From Holophagaceae bacterium (GTDB lineage: Bacteria; Acidobacteriota; Holophagae; Holophagales; Holophagaceae), in assembly GCA_021286765.1 (NCBI GenBank), contig JAJTBS010000005.1, positions 62,001 through 126,000 on the forward strand: 64,000 bases of DNA. The letters run 5' to 3'. Shown piece after piece: positions 34,517 through 43,127 of this stretch (position 1 is its first letter; each line of letters opens with the position of its first letter). A program made the translations under genes and the position numbers. A model generated the notes under the pieces. It was given only the letters and a program-made list of their open reading frames with translations, had not been told where the DNA came from and searched no databases.

Positions 34517-35890
34517 TTAGTCGATGGTGAACTCACCGGTGTCGATGATGGTGATCTCCGAGGGAAGGAAGCGGACGTCGTAGCCCTTCTCCTTCAGCAG
34601 GTGGTAGGCCAGCTCCGCCCGGATGCCGGTGGAGCAGTGGCAGAGGACAGGCTTGTCCCGAGGAATCTCCGAGAGCCGGGCCAGCAGCTGGGGCTCCGGG
34701 ATGGTGAGGGCGCCCTTGATCACGCCGTTCTTGGTCTCGTCGGCGTTCCGCACGTCCAGGATCAGGGCCGGGCGGTCTTTGAGGGAGGCTTCGGCGATCT
34801 TGGTGAACTCGCCGGTTGAGATGGAGCCTGGGCGGGGCTTGGGCACAAAGGCCGCCCTGGCGGCGAGGGCGCCGGTCTCGATGGGAAGGGCTGCGGCCTG
34901 CCAGGCCTTGAATCCGCCGGCCAGCACGTTCACGCCTGTGTAGCCAGCCTTCACCAGGTCCATGGCCACGGTCTTCGCCGTTTCGCCGCCAGTCTCATCC
35001 ACCACCACCACGGGGGGCTTCAGCTTGGGGGAGGGGAACGTCTTGAGGAGGTCGGCCACCTTGGCGGGCTCCACGGCCACGGAACCCTTGAGGAACCCCT
35101 TGGCGGCATCGCCGGCGGGACGCGCGTCGAGCACCACCAGCGGCGTCTGCGTGTCGAGGTAGGCGGCCTTCAGGGAGGCCGGGCTCAGCACGCCGGGCGC
35201 CTTCTTGGCCCAGGCGGGCATGCCATCGATGAACACCTTGGCGTTGGTGTAGCCGAGCTTCTTCGCCTTGGCCAGCGAGCCGGGGCTCATGTTGCAGGTC
35301 TTCCCGCTGCAGTAGAAGACCACCAACGCCCCCTTGTCGGCGGGCAGCTTGTCCACCTGCTTGTCGAAGGCGGGGAAAGGCAAGTTCACGGCCGTGGGGA
35401 TGGCCCCCTCCATGAAGCGCGGGGCGGGGCGGGAGTCGAAGAGGAAATACTTCCCCTTCTCAGGGCCCATGGCGACGAGCTTCTGCACCTCGTCCAGGGT
35501 GATGGTCTCGTTCGCCGCCAGCTGGACCGGCGGCTTCACGGCCACCACCGTGGCGGTCTTCACGCCGTCCTTCTCCGTGAACTGGACGCGCACCTCATGC
35601 CCTTTGGCGATGCCCTTGAAGGCGGCCTCCACATTCGCGGCGGGCTCGGGGGTGATCACCTTCACCGTGGCTTTGTCGAAGCGGAGCACTTCCATGCGTT
35701 CGTCGATCTTCAGCTGGAAGGAATGGCTCTTCAGGGCGAAGTTGTCGAAGTGACCCCGGAGGTTGTCCGGCGCCGTGGTGTGGCAGGTGGTGCAGATCTT
35801 GGCGGAGGCTGGCTTGGGGGCGGGCGCGTCGGCGGCGCAAAGGGCCATCGCCGAGGCGAGCGGCAGGAGGCATCGGTGCAGGTGTTTCAT
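34517..35890 (-). CDS. Exported c-heme protein with three rhodanese domains
   Basis: This 457-residue protein has a signal peptide (MKHLHRCLLPLASAMALCAA) and then a single c-type heme motif CTTCH at 33-37. A small beta-rich domain follows (~45-125). Three rhodanese domains come next: ~130-225 with cysteines in FYCSGKTC, ~235-335 without an active-site cysteine (VVVDETGGE), and ~355-457 with an active-site-like CHCSTGIRA. Rhodaneses move sulfane sulfur. Joining a heme to them suggests a periplasmic sulfur-transfer or redox role; this is inference. Neighbours are ftsK upstream and the convergent P460-like gene. The middle domain is probably structural only. Confidence 0.75.
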   Translation of the reverse strand: MKHLHRCLLPLASAMALCAADAPAPKPASAKICTTCHTTAPDNLRGHFDNFALKSHSFQLKIDERMEVLRFDKATVKVITPEPAANVEAAFKGIAKGHEVRVQFTEKDGVKTATVVAVKPPVQLAANETITLDEVQKLVAMGPEKGKYFLFDSRPAPRFMEGAIPTAVNLPFPAFDKQVDKLPADKGALVVFYCSGKTCNMSPGSLAKAKKLGYTNAKVFIDGMPAWAKKAPGVLSPASLKAAYLDTQTPLVVLDARPAGDAAKGFLKGSVAVEPAKVADLLKTFPSPKLKPPVVVVDETGGETAKTVAMDLVKAGYTGVNVLAGGFKAWQAAALPIETGALAARAAFVPKPRPGSISTGEFTKIAEASLKDRPALILDVRNADETKNGVIKGALTIPEPQLLARLSEIPRDKPVLCHCSTGIRAELAYHLLKEKGYDVRFLPSEITIIDTGEFTID

Positions 35891-36123
35891 AGACTCTCCA
35901 TGGGTCGTTAACAATAGGAGTCTAGGGTTGTATTCTCATGAAGCCAGAAAGTTGTGATGAGGGTCTCCGGCCACCCAGGTGGAAGCTTCACGCCACCTGG
36001 AGGGGGGCTGAACCCAGCGCATCCCCCCAAATCGGGGTCATCCCGGATGCATGGCCCGACAGGTCTTCTGTTGGTCTCTGCGTTCCAGCAAGCCGAAGTT
36101 GAATGAACCCTCAAGGCCTGGGG
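35891..36123. other. Intergenic region between ftsK and the rhodanese gene, with two inverted repeats
   Basis: This 233-bp gap is lower in GC than the genes. It holds CCAGGTGG (35975-35982) / CCACCTGG (35993-36000), an 8-bp perfect stem, and G6 (36002-36007) facing C6 (36023-36028). On the minus strand it is the 3' end of ftsK and the leader of the rhodanese gene. I match no known riboswitch class. Confidence 0.4.
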
Positions 36124-38673
36124 CTACTCGGCCTCGACCAGGACCTCGCGGGGCTTGCCGGCGCCACGGTCGGGGCCGACGATGCCCTCCTCCTCCATGC
36201 GGTCGATGAGGCGCGCGGCTCGCCCGTAGCCCAGGTTCAGCTTGCGCTGAAGGAGGCTGGTGCTGGCCTTCCGCTCCCGGCGCACGACCGCGAGGGCCCT
36301 GGCGTAGATGTCGTCGACGCCATTCATCTCCGCCTCGTCGAAGAGGGCGGTCTCTTCTTCGGTCTCCATGGCGCTGATGAGGGCCTGGTTGTAGTCGGGA
36401 CGGCCCCGCTCGCGCAGCCAGGTGACGAGCCGCAGCGTCTCCTCCTCGCTGAGGAAGGGGGCGTGGATGCGCTTGGGATGGCTGGCACCGTTGGGCAGGT
36501 AGAGGGCGTCGCCCGCGCCCAGCAGCTGCTCGCCGCCGCTGCAGTCCAGGATGGTGCGGCTGTCGATCTTGGTGCGCACGCGGTAGCTGAGGCGGCTGGG
36601 CAGGTTGGCCTTGATGACGCCCGTGACCACATCCACGGAGGGCCGCTGGGTGGCGAGGATGAGGTGGATGCCCACGGCGCGGGCCTTCTGGGCGATGCGC
36701 GCGATGCTGTCCTCCACCTCGCTGCGGGCCACCATCATGAGGTCCGCCAGCTCGTCGATGACCACCAGCACGTAGGGCAGGTGCTCCAGCACCGCGGGCC
36801 GGTCCGGCCAGCGCGGATTGGGCGTCCGGTCCGTCAGGTCCATCATGCCGCCGGCCTCGGCGATCTTGGCGTTGAAGCTCTTGAGGTCACGCACGCTGAG
36901 CAGGGCCAGGCGGCGGTAGCGGTCCTCCATCTGAGCCACCACCCACTTGAGGACCCGGCCCGCCTCCTTCATGTCCGTGACCACCGGGGCCCAGAGGTGC
37001 GGGATGTCCTCGTAGACACCCAGCTCCACCATCTTGGGATCCACGAGGATGAGCTTCACCTCATCGGGCATGGCGCGCACCAGGCAGGAGCAGATCATGG
37101 CGTTCACGCCCACGCTCTTGCCGCTGCCGGTGCTGCCGCCGATGAGCAGGTGGGGCATCTTGTTGAGGTCAGCCACCACGGGCCGCCCTGCGATGTCCTT
37201 GCCGAGCGCGAGGTGCAGCAGACCACCCGCGTCGCGGAAGGCGGGACTGTCGATGACCTCGCGGAAGGTGATGATCTCCCGCTTGGGATTGGGCACCTCG
37301 ATGCCCACCAGGTTCTTGCCGGGAATGCGGTCCATGCGGACGGCCTCGGCCTGCAGGGCCAAGGCCAGGTCCTCCTCCATGCCCAGGATGCGTGACAGCG
37401 GGATGCCGGCATCGGGTTGGAACTCGAAGACCGTGACCACGGGACCGGGTTGCATGCCGGTAACCAGGCCCTTGATCTTGAACTCGGACAGTTTCTGTCC
37501 AATCTTCTCCTTGATCTCCTCCAGCGCGGCCAGGCTGACCTTGGCGTGCTGGCCGGGGGGATCGAAGAGGCGGCGGGGGGGCAGGGTCTCGCGCTCGGTG
37601 ACCGAGGGCTGGGCCGGCTCCGGCGGCAGGGGGGGCAGGGGCCGCGAGGGCGTGGGCTCGGTGAGGGGCAGGGGCGGCTGGACAATTTCGCGGCCGAAGC
37701 GATCCTTGACGACCTGGGCCCGCGCCACGGTGGGCTTGGGTTTGGGCGGGGGCGGCGCGGCTGCCAGCAGCTTGGTCCGGAAGGCGGCGGTGGGTTCGGC
37801 GCCCGTGGCCACGGGCCCGGCCACAGGAAGGGTTTCCGCCTCGAGGATGGCCGAAGCGGCATCCAGGTTCATGGACTGGATGGGGGGCAGCAGGTCCTCT
37901 GCCCGGATGAGGGGTTGCTTGCGCTTCGCCTCGGCGGTTTCCAGCTCCGCCCGCAGCAGGGCCTCCCGCTGATCCTCCAGGGCCTGCTGGCGCAGTGCCA
38001 GGGCCTGCAAGGCCACGGCATCCCCCGCGTCGATCTCCGGCTGCTCCGGATTCCGGCCCCGCAGGAAGGGCCGCTTCACCATGGAGAGGAAGCCCTGGAA
38101 GCCTTTGGCGGGCATGGGCTTCATCCAGGGCCAGGCCTTCTCCCCGAACCAGCGTGTGAGGAGGCGGCCCACGGCGCGGGTCAGGGCCGGAGCCAGCACC
38201 AGCGAGCAGATGGTGACCACGATGAGCAGCAGGAGGGGCAGGCCCACGGGACCCAGGAATCGCCGTTCCACGGGCCAGAGGGCGCTGCCCAGCCAGCCAC
38301 CCCAGCGCAGTTGGAGGGTGCCGCCTTCGGGCAGACCGGTCCAGGCGCGGTTGCCGAAGGCGCCCAGGGCGGTCCAGAACGACAGGGCCAGGCCCAGCCA
38401 GGCGAGCCGGCCGGGCCAGTGGCGGCCGTCCCGTGGCCAGGCCTCCCAGATCAGGTAGGGGGGCACGATCCAGGCGCCGATGCCCATGAGGGTCTGCAGC
38501 AGGCCCGCCATGGTCGCGCCGACGGTGCCGCACAGGTTCTGCACGGCGGCGACGGCCGCACCCTGCGTGAAGGGGTGGGGATCCAGGGGGTGGTAGCTGG
38601 CCAGGGAGAGCAGCAGCACCAGGGCCGTGAAACCCAAGCACGCTCTCAGCATCCAGCGGCCGATCCCCTGCAA
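36124..38673 (-). CDS. ftsK: FtsK/SpoIIIE DNA translocase
   Basis: This 849-residue protein has an N-terminal membrane domain of about four helices (~8-195), a Pro/Ala-rich linker (~200-370) and the motor domain. Walker A is GGSTGSGKSVGVNAM, LILVDPKMVELGVYEDIPHL is the classic beta-domain stretch, and VLVVIDELADLMM is Walker B. The C-terminal gamma winged helix (~785-849, RKLNLGYGRAARLIDRME) reads KOPS-like sequences in characterised FtsK. It pumps DNA at the division septum for dimer resolution. The start is TTG 38673, preceded by GGGAG; a TACACT -10-like element is 24 bp upstream. Confidence 0.95.
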   Translation of the reverse strand: MQGIGRWMLRACLGFTALVLLLSLASYHPLDPHPFTQGAAVAAVQNLCGTVGATMAGLLQTLMGIGAWIVPPYLIWEAWPRDGRHWPGRLAWLGLALSFWTALGAFGNRAWTGLPEGGTLQLRWGGWLGSALWPVERRFLGPVGLPLLLLIVVTICSLVLAPALTRAVGRLLTRWFGEKAWPWMKPMPAKGFQGFLSMVKRPFLRGRNPEQPEIDAGDAVALQALALRQQALEDQREALLRAELETAEAKRKQPLIRAEDLLPPIQSMNLDAASAILEAETLPVAGPVATGAEPTAAFRTKLLAAAPPPPKPKPTVARAQVVKDRFGREIVQPPLPLTEPTPSRPLPPLPPEPAQPSVTERETLPPRRLFDPPGQHAKVSLAALEEIKEKIGQKLSEFKIKGLVTGMQPGPVVTVFEFQPDAGIPLSRILGMEEDLALALQAEAVRMDRIPGKNLVGIEVPNPKREIITFREVIDSPAFRDAGGLLHLALGKDIAGRPVVADLNKMPHLLIGGSTGSGKSVGVNAMICSCLVRAMPDEVKLILVDPKMVELGVYEDIPHLWAPVVTDMKEAGRVLKWVVAQMEDRYRRLALLSVRDLKSFNAKIAEAGGMMDLTDRTPNPRWPDRPAVLEHLPYVLVVIDELADLMMVARSEVEDSIARIAQKARAVGIHLILATQRPSVDVVTGVIKANLPSRLSYRVRTKIDSRTILDCSGGEQLLGAGDALYLPNGASHPKRIHAPFLSEEETLRLVTWLRERGRPDYNQALISAMETEEETALFDEAEMNGVDDIYARALAVVRRERKASTSLLQRKLNLGYGRAARLIDRMEEEGIVGPDRGAGKPREVLVEAE

Positions 38674-38696
38674 CGCGACTCCCAGAAATGAATCCC

Positions 38697-38702
38697 AGTG
38701 TA
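38697..38702 (-). promoter_or_regulatory. Candidate -10 element (TACACT) for ftsK
   Basis: The minus strand reads GCTACACTG 23 bp before TTG 38673, leaving a short leader that contains the GGGAG ribosome-binding site. No -35 is recognisable. Confidence 0.4.
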
Positions 38703-38719
38703 GCCCACCGGTCGCGGAT

Positions 38720-40183
38720 TCAGCGGGCCTGCGCGGGGGATCCGTTCAGCAGGGCCAGGCGGTGCCGGGGGTCCCAGGCGGGCTTGCCGAGGTCGCGCAG
38801 GATGGTGCCCGCGGAGACGAAGGTCCAGCCGTCCTTCCGGGCCCGGTCCATGAAGGCGCCGAGGCCATCCGTGGGGCGGTCGCCCTCCTCACGGCCGGAG
38901 CCCAGGTGCATGAGGACGATGAGTCCATCGCCGTCGCGGCTCAGGCGCTGCTGGAGGCGGGCCACGATGGCCTCGCCGCTGCGGTAGAGCTTCCGTTCCT
39001 TGGGCGTGGCCCAGTCGAGGGTGTCGGCCCCTTCGCTCCAGCCCACGTGGCGGTAGCCCAGCTCCTCGGCCCAGCGGCGGATCTCCGCGGTGTGCTCGCC
39101 GTAGGGAGCCCGCCAGTAGGGGTCCATGGGGCGCCCCAGCAGGTTCACCAAGGCTGCGTCGGCGTCGAGGAGCTGGCGCTGGATGCGCTCGCGGGTCCAC
39201 TTGGGATCGCGCTTCATGCCGGGGGCGAAGTGCGGGTGGTCCATGGTGTGGTTGCCCAGCTCGTGGCCCTCGGCGGCCATGCGTTTCACCAGCGCGGGGT
39301 AGCGGCGGATGAAGGCTCCCGTGAGGAAGAGGGTGGTGCGCACGCCGCGGGCCTTGAGCAGGTCGAGCACTTCGGCGGCCACCTCGGCGCTGGAGCCGCC
39401 ATCGAAGCTGAGGAGGATGCGCTTCTGCCCCCCGGGGCCCCGGGTGAGGTTCAGTGCTTCACCCATGCCAGGCCAGGCGGAACCGGCGCCCACGGGGGTC
39501 CTGACCGGGGCGATGGAGGCGGCGGGCGCCGGTGGCGGGGGGGCCGGCCGTGGCGTCACGGGCTCCACGGTGATCGGCGTAAAGAGCGAGGCCCGCGGGC
39601 GCAGCCCGTCCGGGGCCTCCGAGGCGCTGGGGAGGTCGCGGCCCTTGCGGTCCGGGATCGGTGCCACGGGCAGGTTGCGCAGCCTGGCTTCGACGCGGGC
39701 CTTCGGAGCCGGCGGGGGAGGGGGAAGGACGACGGTCGGGGCCTCGGGTTGCCCGGCCCGCCGCGGGGCCGGCGGGGGCGGCGCAGGGACAGGTTCGGCC
39801 GGCCGCTCGGGCTTCCGGGCCAGGCGTGGGGCTGCCAGTGCGGACCGGGGGCGGGGCGCCTGGGAGAAGGTGAAGCGGGCCAGCTCCCTTCCTTCGGCCG
39901 TTCGCAGGATGGCCGTCTCACCCTCGGGGGGGCGGAAGAACTCCCACCGCACCGGGCCGATCTCGGCAAAGCGCCGTTCCCGGATGGAGCGTCCCTCCAG
40001 GAGCAGGTCGGTGGGTTCCGAGACCTCGCCCTCGATCACGGCCAGACCGCCGATGGGATGCCAGGTCCAGGCCCCCACCGAGGGGTCCTGGGCCACGACC
40101 GGGGCGGGGGACGGGCCTGGCCGATCCGTGCGACCGCAGGCTGCCAGGACCAGCAGCAGGGCCGCAGCCTGCGGGGCCTTCAT
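38720..40183 (-). CDS. Lipoprotein polysaccharide deacetylase (NodB homology)
   Basis: This 487-residue protein has a lipoprotein signal (LLLVLAAC). Residues ~50-130 form a small beta domain, and ~135-260 a Pro-rich linker. The NodB-homology domain (~285-475) shows a LLSFDGG first motif with a single Asp instead of the usual TFDD pair, the metal-binding HELGNHTMDHPHF, YWRAPYGEH, and a late LIVLMHLGS. It should act on peptidoglycan or an exopolysaccharide in the envelope. The Ser/Gly in place of the second Asp of the first motif may weaken metal binding. The start ATG 40183 overlaps the stop of the PTPS-like gene by 4 bp. Confidence 0.8.
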   Translation of the reverse strand: MKAPQAAALLLVLAACGRTDRPGPSPAPVVAQDPSVGAWTWHPIGGLAVIEGEVSEPTDLLLEGRSIRERRFAEIGPVRWEFFRPPEGETAILRTAEGRELARFTFSQAPRPRSALAAPRLARKPERPAEPVPAPPPPAPRRAGQPEAPTVVLPPPPPAPKARVEARLRNLPVAPIPDRKGRDLPSASEAPDGLRPRASLFTPITVEPVTPRPAPPPPAPAASIAPVRTPVGAGSAWPGMGEALNLTRGPGGQKRILLSFDGGSSAEVAAEVLDLLKARGVRTTLFLTGAFIRRYPALVKRMAAEGHELGNHTMDHPHFAPGMKRDPKWTRERIQRQLLDADAALVNLLGRPMDPYWRAPYGEHTAEIRRWAEELGYRHVGWSEGADTLDWATPKERKLYRSGEAIVARLQQRLSRDGDGLIVLMHLGSGREEGDRPTDGLGAFMDRARKDGWTFVSAGTILRDLGKPAWDPRHRLALLNGSPAQAR

Positions 40184-40530
40184 CGGCCCACGCCGGCGCG
40201 GCAGAGGGCCCAGTAGTTGGCCTTCTCCCGGATCCGCACCCATTGGGCCCGGAGGGCCGAAGCCTGCAACTCCCGCAGCGCCCACTCGGCCAGGGCCTCG
40301 GCAGTGGGGTTGCGGCCAGCCAAGGCGGGCAGCTCGTTCAGCAGCCGGTAGTCCACACCGCGCACCCAGGCATCCAGGGCCTCGGCGAAGGCCGGCTCAT
40401 CGGCCTCCTGGGCCAGTTCCACGGCAGCCTCCACCTCCCAGTTGTGCCCGTGGCGATCCTCCTGGAAGTCCGGCAGGTCGTGGAAGTGGTCGGCCACGAA
40501 GGGGCGCCGGAGGGAGAGGGTGAAGGCCAT
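40180..40530 (-). CDS. 6-pyruvoyl-tetrahydropterin synthase / QueD-like protein
   Basis: This 116-residue protein has the zinc ligands of the PTPS/QueD fold: His15 (VADHFHDLP) and HGH at 27-29 (RHGHNWEVE). The catalytic cysteine that stands four residues before HGH (CxxxHGH) in QueD and PTPS is Gln23 here, and the usual C-terminal Glu-rich signature is altered (IREKANYW). It may therefore be an inactive or re-purposed member. TATACT ends five bases before the ATG, suggesting a leaderless message. It is coupled to the deacetylase gene by ATGA and follows the HD hydrolase by 28 bp. Confidence 0.75.
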   Translation of the reverse strand: MAFTLSLRRPFVADHFHDLPDFQEDRHGHNWEVEAAVELAQEADEPAFAEALDAWVRGVDYRLLNELPALAGRNPTAEALAEWALRELQASALRAQWVRIREKANYWALCRAGVGR

Positions 40531-40535
40531 GGGGA

Positions 40536-40541
40536 AGTATA
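40536..40541 (-). promoter_or_regulatory. Candidate -10 element (TATACT) for the PTPS-like gene
   Basis: The minus strand reads TATACT, five bases, then ATG. There is no Shine-Dalgarno between. This is 5/6 to TATAAT and predicts transcription from the start codon itself. Confidence 0.4.
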
Positions 40542-40558
40542 TCCGTTCGACCGGCCGC

Positions 40559-41233
40559 CTAATTCCCCCGGAACTCCACGTCGATCTCGATGCGCAGGGC
40601 CTGCAGGAAATCCTCCATGACGCGCTGGCGGGGCTCCGCCATCCGGCGCCCCGTGGCCGTCTTCATGAGTCCGGGAAGCTTCATGAGCTTCTTCTCGAAG
40701 TGATCCAGGGTCCAGGCCTTGTCGTTCAGGTCGCGGTTGCGGGCAAAGGGATCCAGCGGGTGCCAGAGGCCGGCGTTGAAGCTGCCGCCCGTGGCGAAGA
40801 CCCGGGCCACGCCGATGGCTCCCAGGGCCTCCAAACGGTCCGCATCCTGCACCACCGCCGCCTCCAGGCTGAGGGGCCGGCCGCCGCCGCTCCAGCTGTG
40901 GCTGGCCACGGCCGCGGCCACGGCCTCCGCCTTGTCCTCCAGGCCCGGCGTCTCGTGGCACCAGATGGGCACCAGTTCCGCGGCCATCTGGGCTGTCTTG
41001 GATGATTCCGGATGGTTCTTGGGGCGATAGACCAGGTCGTGGAGCAGGGCCGCCGCCAGGCAGATCTCCTGGTCCGCGCCCTCCTCCTGGGCCAGTGTCT
41101 GGGCCAGGGTGGCCGTGCGGAGGATGTGACCCAGGTCGTGGGCCGCGTCCCGGGGGGCGGGCTCGGCGGCCAGGTGGGCCTTTAGGCGGGCGATGAGGGG
41201 GACATACCAGGGATAGGCAAAGGGCAGCGGCAT
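40559..41233 (-). CDS. HD-domain phosphohydrolase
   Basis: This 224-residue protein has an HD metal site: His in AAHDLGHILRTATLA, the HD pair in AALLHDLVYRPKN, and a later Asp in VVQDADRLEALGAIGVAR. It belongs to the YedJ-like group of small HD hydrolases acting on nucleotides or other phosphates; the substrate is unknown. It is cytosolic and divergent from dsbD. Confidence 0.85.
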   Translation of the reverse strand: MPLPFAYPWYVPLIARLKAHLAAEPAPRDAAHDLGHILRTATLAQTLAQEEGADQEICLAAALLHDLVYRPKNHPESSKTAQMAAELVPIWCHETPGLEDKAEAVAAAVASHSWSGGGRPLSLEAAVVQDADRLEALGAIGVARVFATGGSFNAGLWHPLDPFARNRDLNDKAWTLDHFEKKLMKLPGLMKTATGRRMAEPRQRVMEDFLQALRIEIDVEFRGN

Positions 41234-41311
41234 GCCCCTAGGCTACCGGGACCTGCCATCGGGGAGGAACCTCCGGGGCGCTACCATGGAGGATTCTGGT
41301 CTGGAGCCTCC

Positions 41312-43060
41312 ATGCGCTTGTTGACATCGACCTTCCTGAGCCTCTGCCTGGCCCTGCCAGTCCTGGCCCAGCGGGCGGATCCCGGATTCGACCCCATCAA
41401 GGATGTGAGCCTGCGCTTCGAGAAGGGCGCCGTGGTGGTCTCTGCACCAGCCGGGTCACACCTGAAGGCCTCCTTCATGGAAGTCACCAAGAAGGCCGGC
41501 CCCGGCACCCTAAAGATGGGCAAGCTCCCTCCCACCACGGCCAAGGATGAGGTGGGCGACGGCATCTGGCATGGCTCCGTGAAGGTCCCCGTCAGTGGCG
41601 AGGGCCTCAGCGGCACCGTGACGCTGCAGGTGACCTACCAGCCTTGCACCGAGGGCGAAGGCGGCGTCTGCTACCCGCCCACCACGCGGCCGCTGGAGGT
41701 GAAGGCTGCGGAGATTCCGGTGGAGAAGTCCGTGGCTTCTCCGACAGGCAAACCCGTGGATGCGCCGAAGGCGGAGATAGCAGGATCAGCCGCTGCTCCG
41801 GCTCCCGCGCCCGTCTCCGCCTCCGCTCCCGTGCCTGCGCCAGCGCCGGCATCCAAGCACGAGGGCCTGGTGTGGTCCCTGCTCCTGGTCTTCCTGTTTG
41901 GCATGGGGGCCTCCTTCACGCCCTGCGTCTATCCGATGATCCCCATCACCATGGCCATCGTGGGCGCCAAGGGCAGCGGCAAGGCCCGGGGTTTCGCGCT
42001 CTCCCTGGCCCTGGTGCTGGGCATGGCGGTCACCTACACCTCCCTGGGCGTGCTGGCAGCCCGCGCCGGCTCGGCGGCCGGGGCCTGGGCCCAGCAGCCC
42101 GCCTTCCTCATTCCGGTTTCCGTGCTGTTCGCGGCCTTCGCGCTCTCCCTCTTCGGCGCCTTCGAGATCGCCCTGCCCTCGAGCCTCGCCATGAAGCTGC
42201 AAGGCGACGGCTCCCGCAAGGGCCTCAGCGGCGCCTTCTTCATGGGCATGGTGCTGGGCCCCCTCTCCGCGCCCTGCGTGGGCCCCATCATCGGCTCGGT
42301 GCTGGTGGACATCGCCCAGAAGGGCGAGGTGTTCCTCGGGGGTCTCAAGCTGTTCATCTTCGCCCTCGGCATGGGCGTGCTGTTCCTGGCCGTGGGCACC
42401 TTCTCCGCGGCCCTGCCCAAGAGCGGCGAGTGGCTCACCCGCTTCAAACAGGGCATGGGTCTGGTGGTGCTGGGCTTCGCGGCCTGGAATGTGCGGCTCC
42501 TCGTACCAGACTGGGCCAACTTCGCCATGTGGGCCGTGGTGACCCTCACGGGCGCCGCGGTCTTCGGGGCCTTCGAAGGCGCCTCGGGCCTCACGGGGCA
42601 GGTCCGGAAGGGGCTGGCCCTCCTGCTGCTGGCCCTGGCCCTGCTTACGGGCGTGCGGGCGGTGGAGTCCTTCCTGGGGGCGGACCTCCTCCCCAGGGGC
42701 GGCGCCGCGGCGGTGAAGGAGGACCATGCCGGCTGGCTGGAGCAGGACCTGGAAGGGGCGCTGGCCAAGGCCAAGGCCGACAAGAAGCTCGTGCTGGTGG
42801 ACATCTACGCGGACTGGTGCGCCCAGTGCAAGGAACTGGACGAGAAGACCTGGCCGGACGCCGGAGTGAAGGCGTGGATCGCCCAGAACGCCGTGCCCAT
42901 CCGCATCGACACCTTCGCGAAGCGCAAGGATCTGGTCGATAAGCTCAAGATCGGAAGCTACCCGACGGTCATCCTGCTGGATGCGGAGGGCCGTGAGCTG
43001 CGCCGCCTCCTGGGCTTCGAGAAACCCGCGACCATGAAGGCCTGGCTGGAAGGGCGCTGA
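41312..43060 (+). CDS. dsbD: Thiol:disulfide interchange protein DsbD
   Basis: This 582-residue protein carries electrons from cytosolic thioredoxin to the periplasm. After a signal peptide comes the alpha domain (~25-130) with Cys in YQPCTEGEGGVCYPP. A Pro/Ala linker is followed by the eight-helix beta domain (~185-455) with its active cysteines in FTPCVYPMIPI and SAPCVGPIIG. The C-terminal gamma thioredoxin domain (~475-582) holds WCAQC. All six redox cysteines are present. It serves cytochrome c maturation or periplasmic disulfide isomerisation, which fits the heme and TlpA genes nearby. Confidence 0.95.
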   Translation: MRLLTSTFLSLCLALPVLAQRADPGFDPIKDVSLRFEKGAVVVSAPAGSHLKASFMEVTKKAGPGTLKMGKLPPTTAKDEVGDGIWHGSVKVPVSGEGLSGTVTLQVTYQPCTEGEGGVCYPPTTRPLEVKAAEIPVEKSVASPTGKPVDAPKAEIAGSAAAPAPAPVSASAPVPAPAPASKHEGLVWSLLLVFLFGMGASFTPCVYPMIPITMAIVGAKGSGKARGFALSLALVLGMAVTYTSLGVLAARAGSAAGAWAQQPAFLIPVSVLFAAFALSLFGAFEIALPSSLAMKLQGDGSRKGLSGAFFMGMVLGPLSAPCVGPIIGSVLVDIAQKGEVFLGGLKLFIFALGMGVLFLAVGTFSAALPKSGEWLTRFKQGMGLVVLGFAAWNVRLLVPDWANFAMWAVVTLTGAAVFGAFEGASGLTGQVRKGLALLLLALALLTGVRAVESFLGADLLPRGGAAAVKEDHAGWLEQDLEGALAKAKADKKLVLVDIYADWCAQCKELDEKTWPDAGVKAWIAQNAVPIRIDTFAKRKDLVDKLKIGSYPTVILLDAEGRELRRLLGFEKPATMKAWLEGR

Positions 43061-43127
43061 GGCCGATCCATCTCCTCCCGGGTTTCCGGGATTCCGCTAT
43101 CGTCCTGGAACACCCGATGGGGAGCCC

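Noticed and set aside
35891-36123. Cyclic di-GMP (GEMM) or other known riboswitch in the rhodanese leader
   Set aside because: None of the conserved cores I know (such as the GEMM GCAAACC-like and ACGCAAAG-like stretches) is present on either strand.
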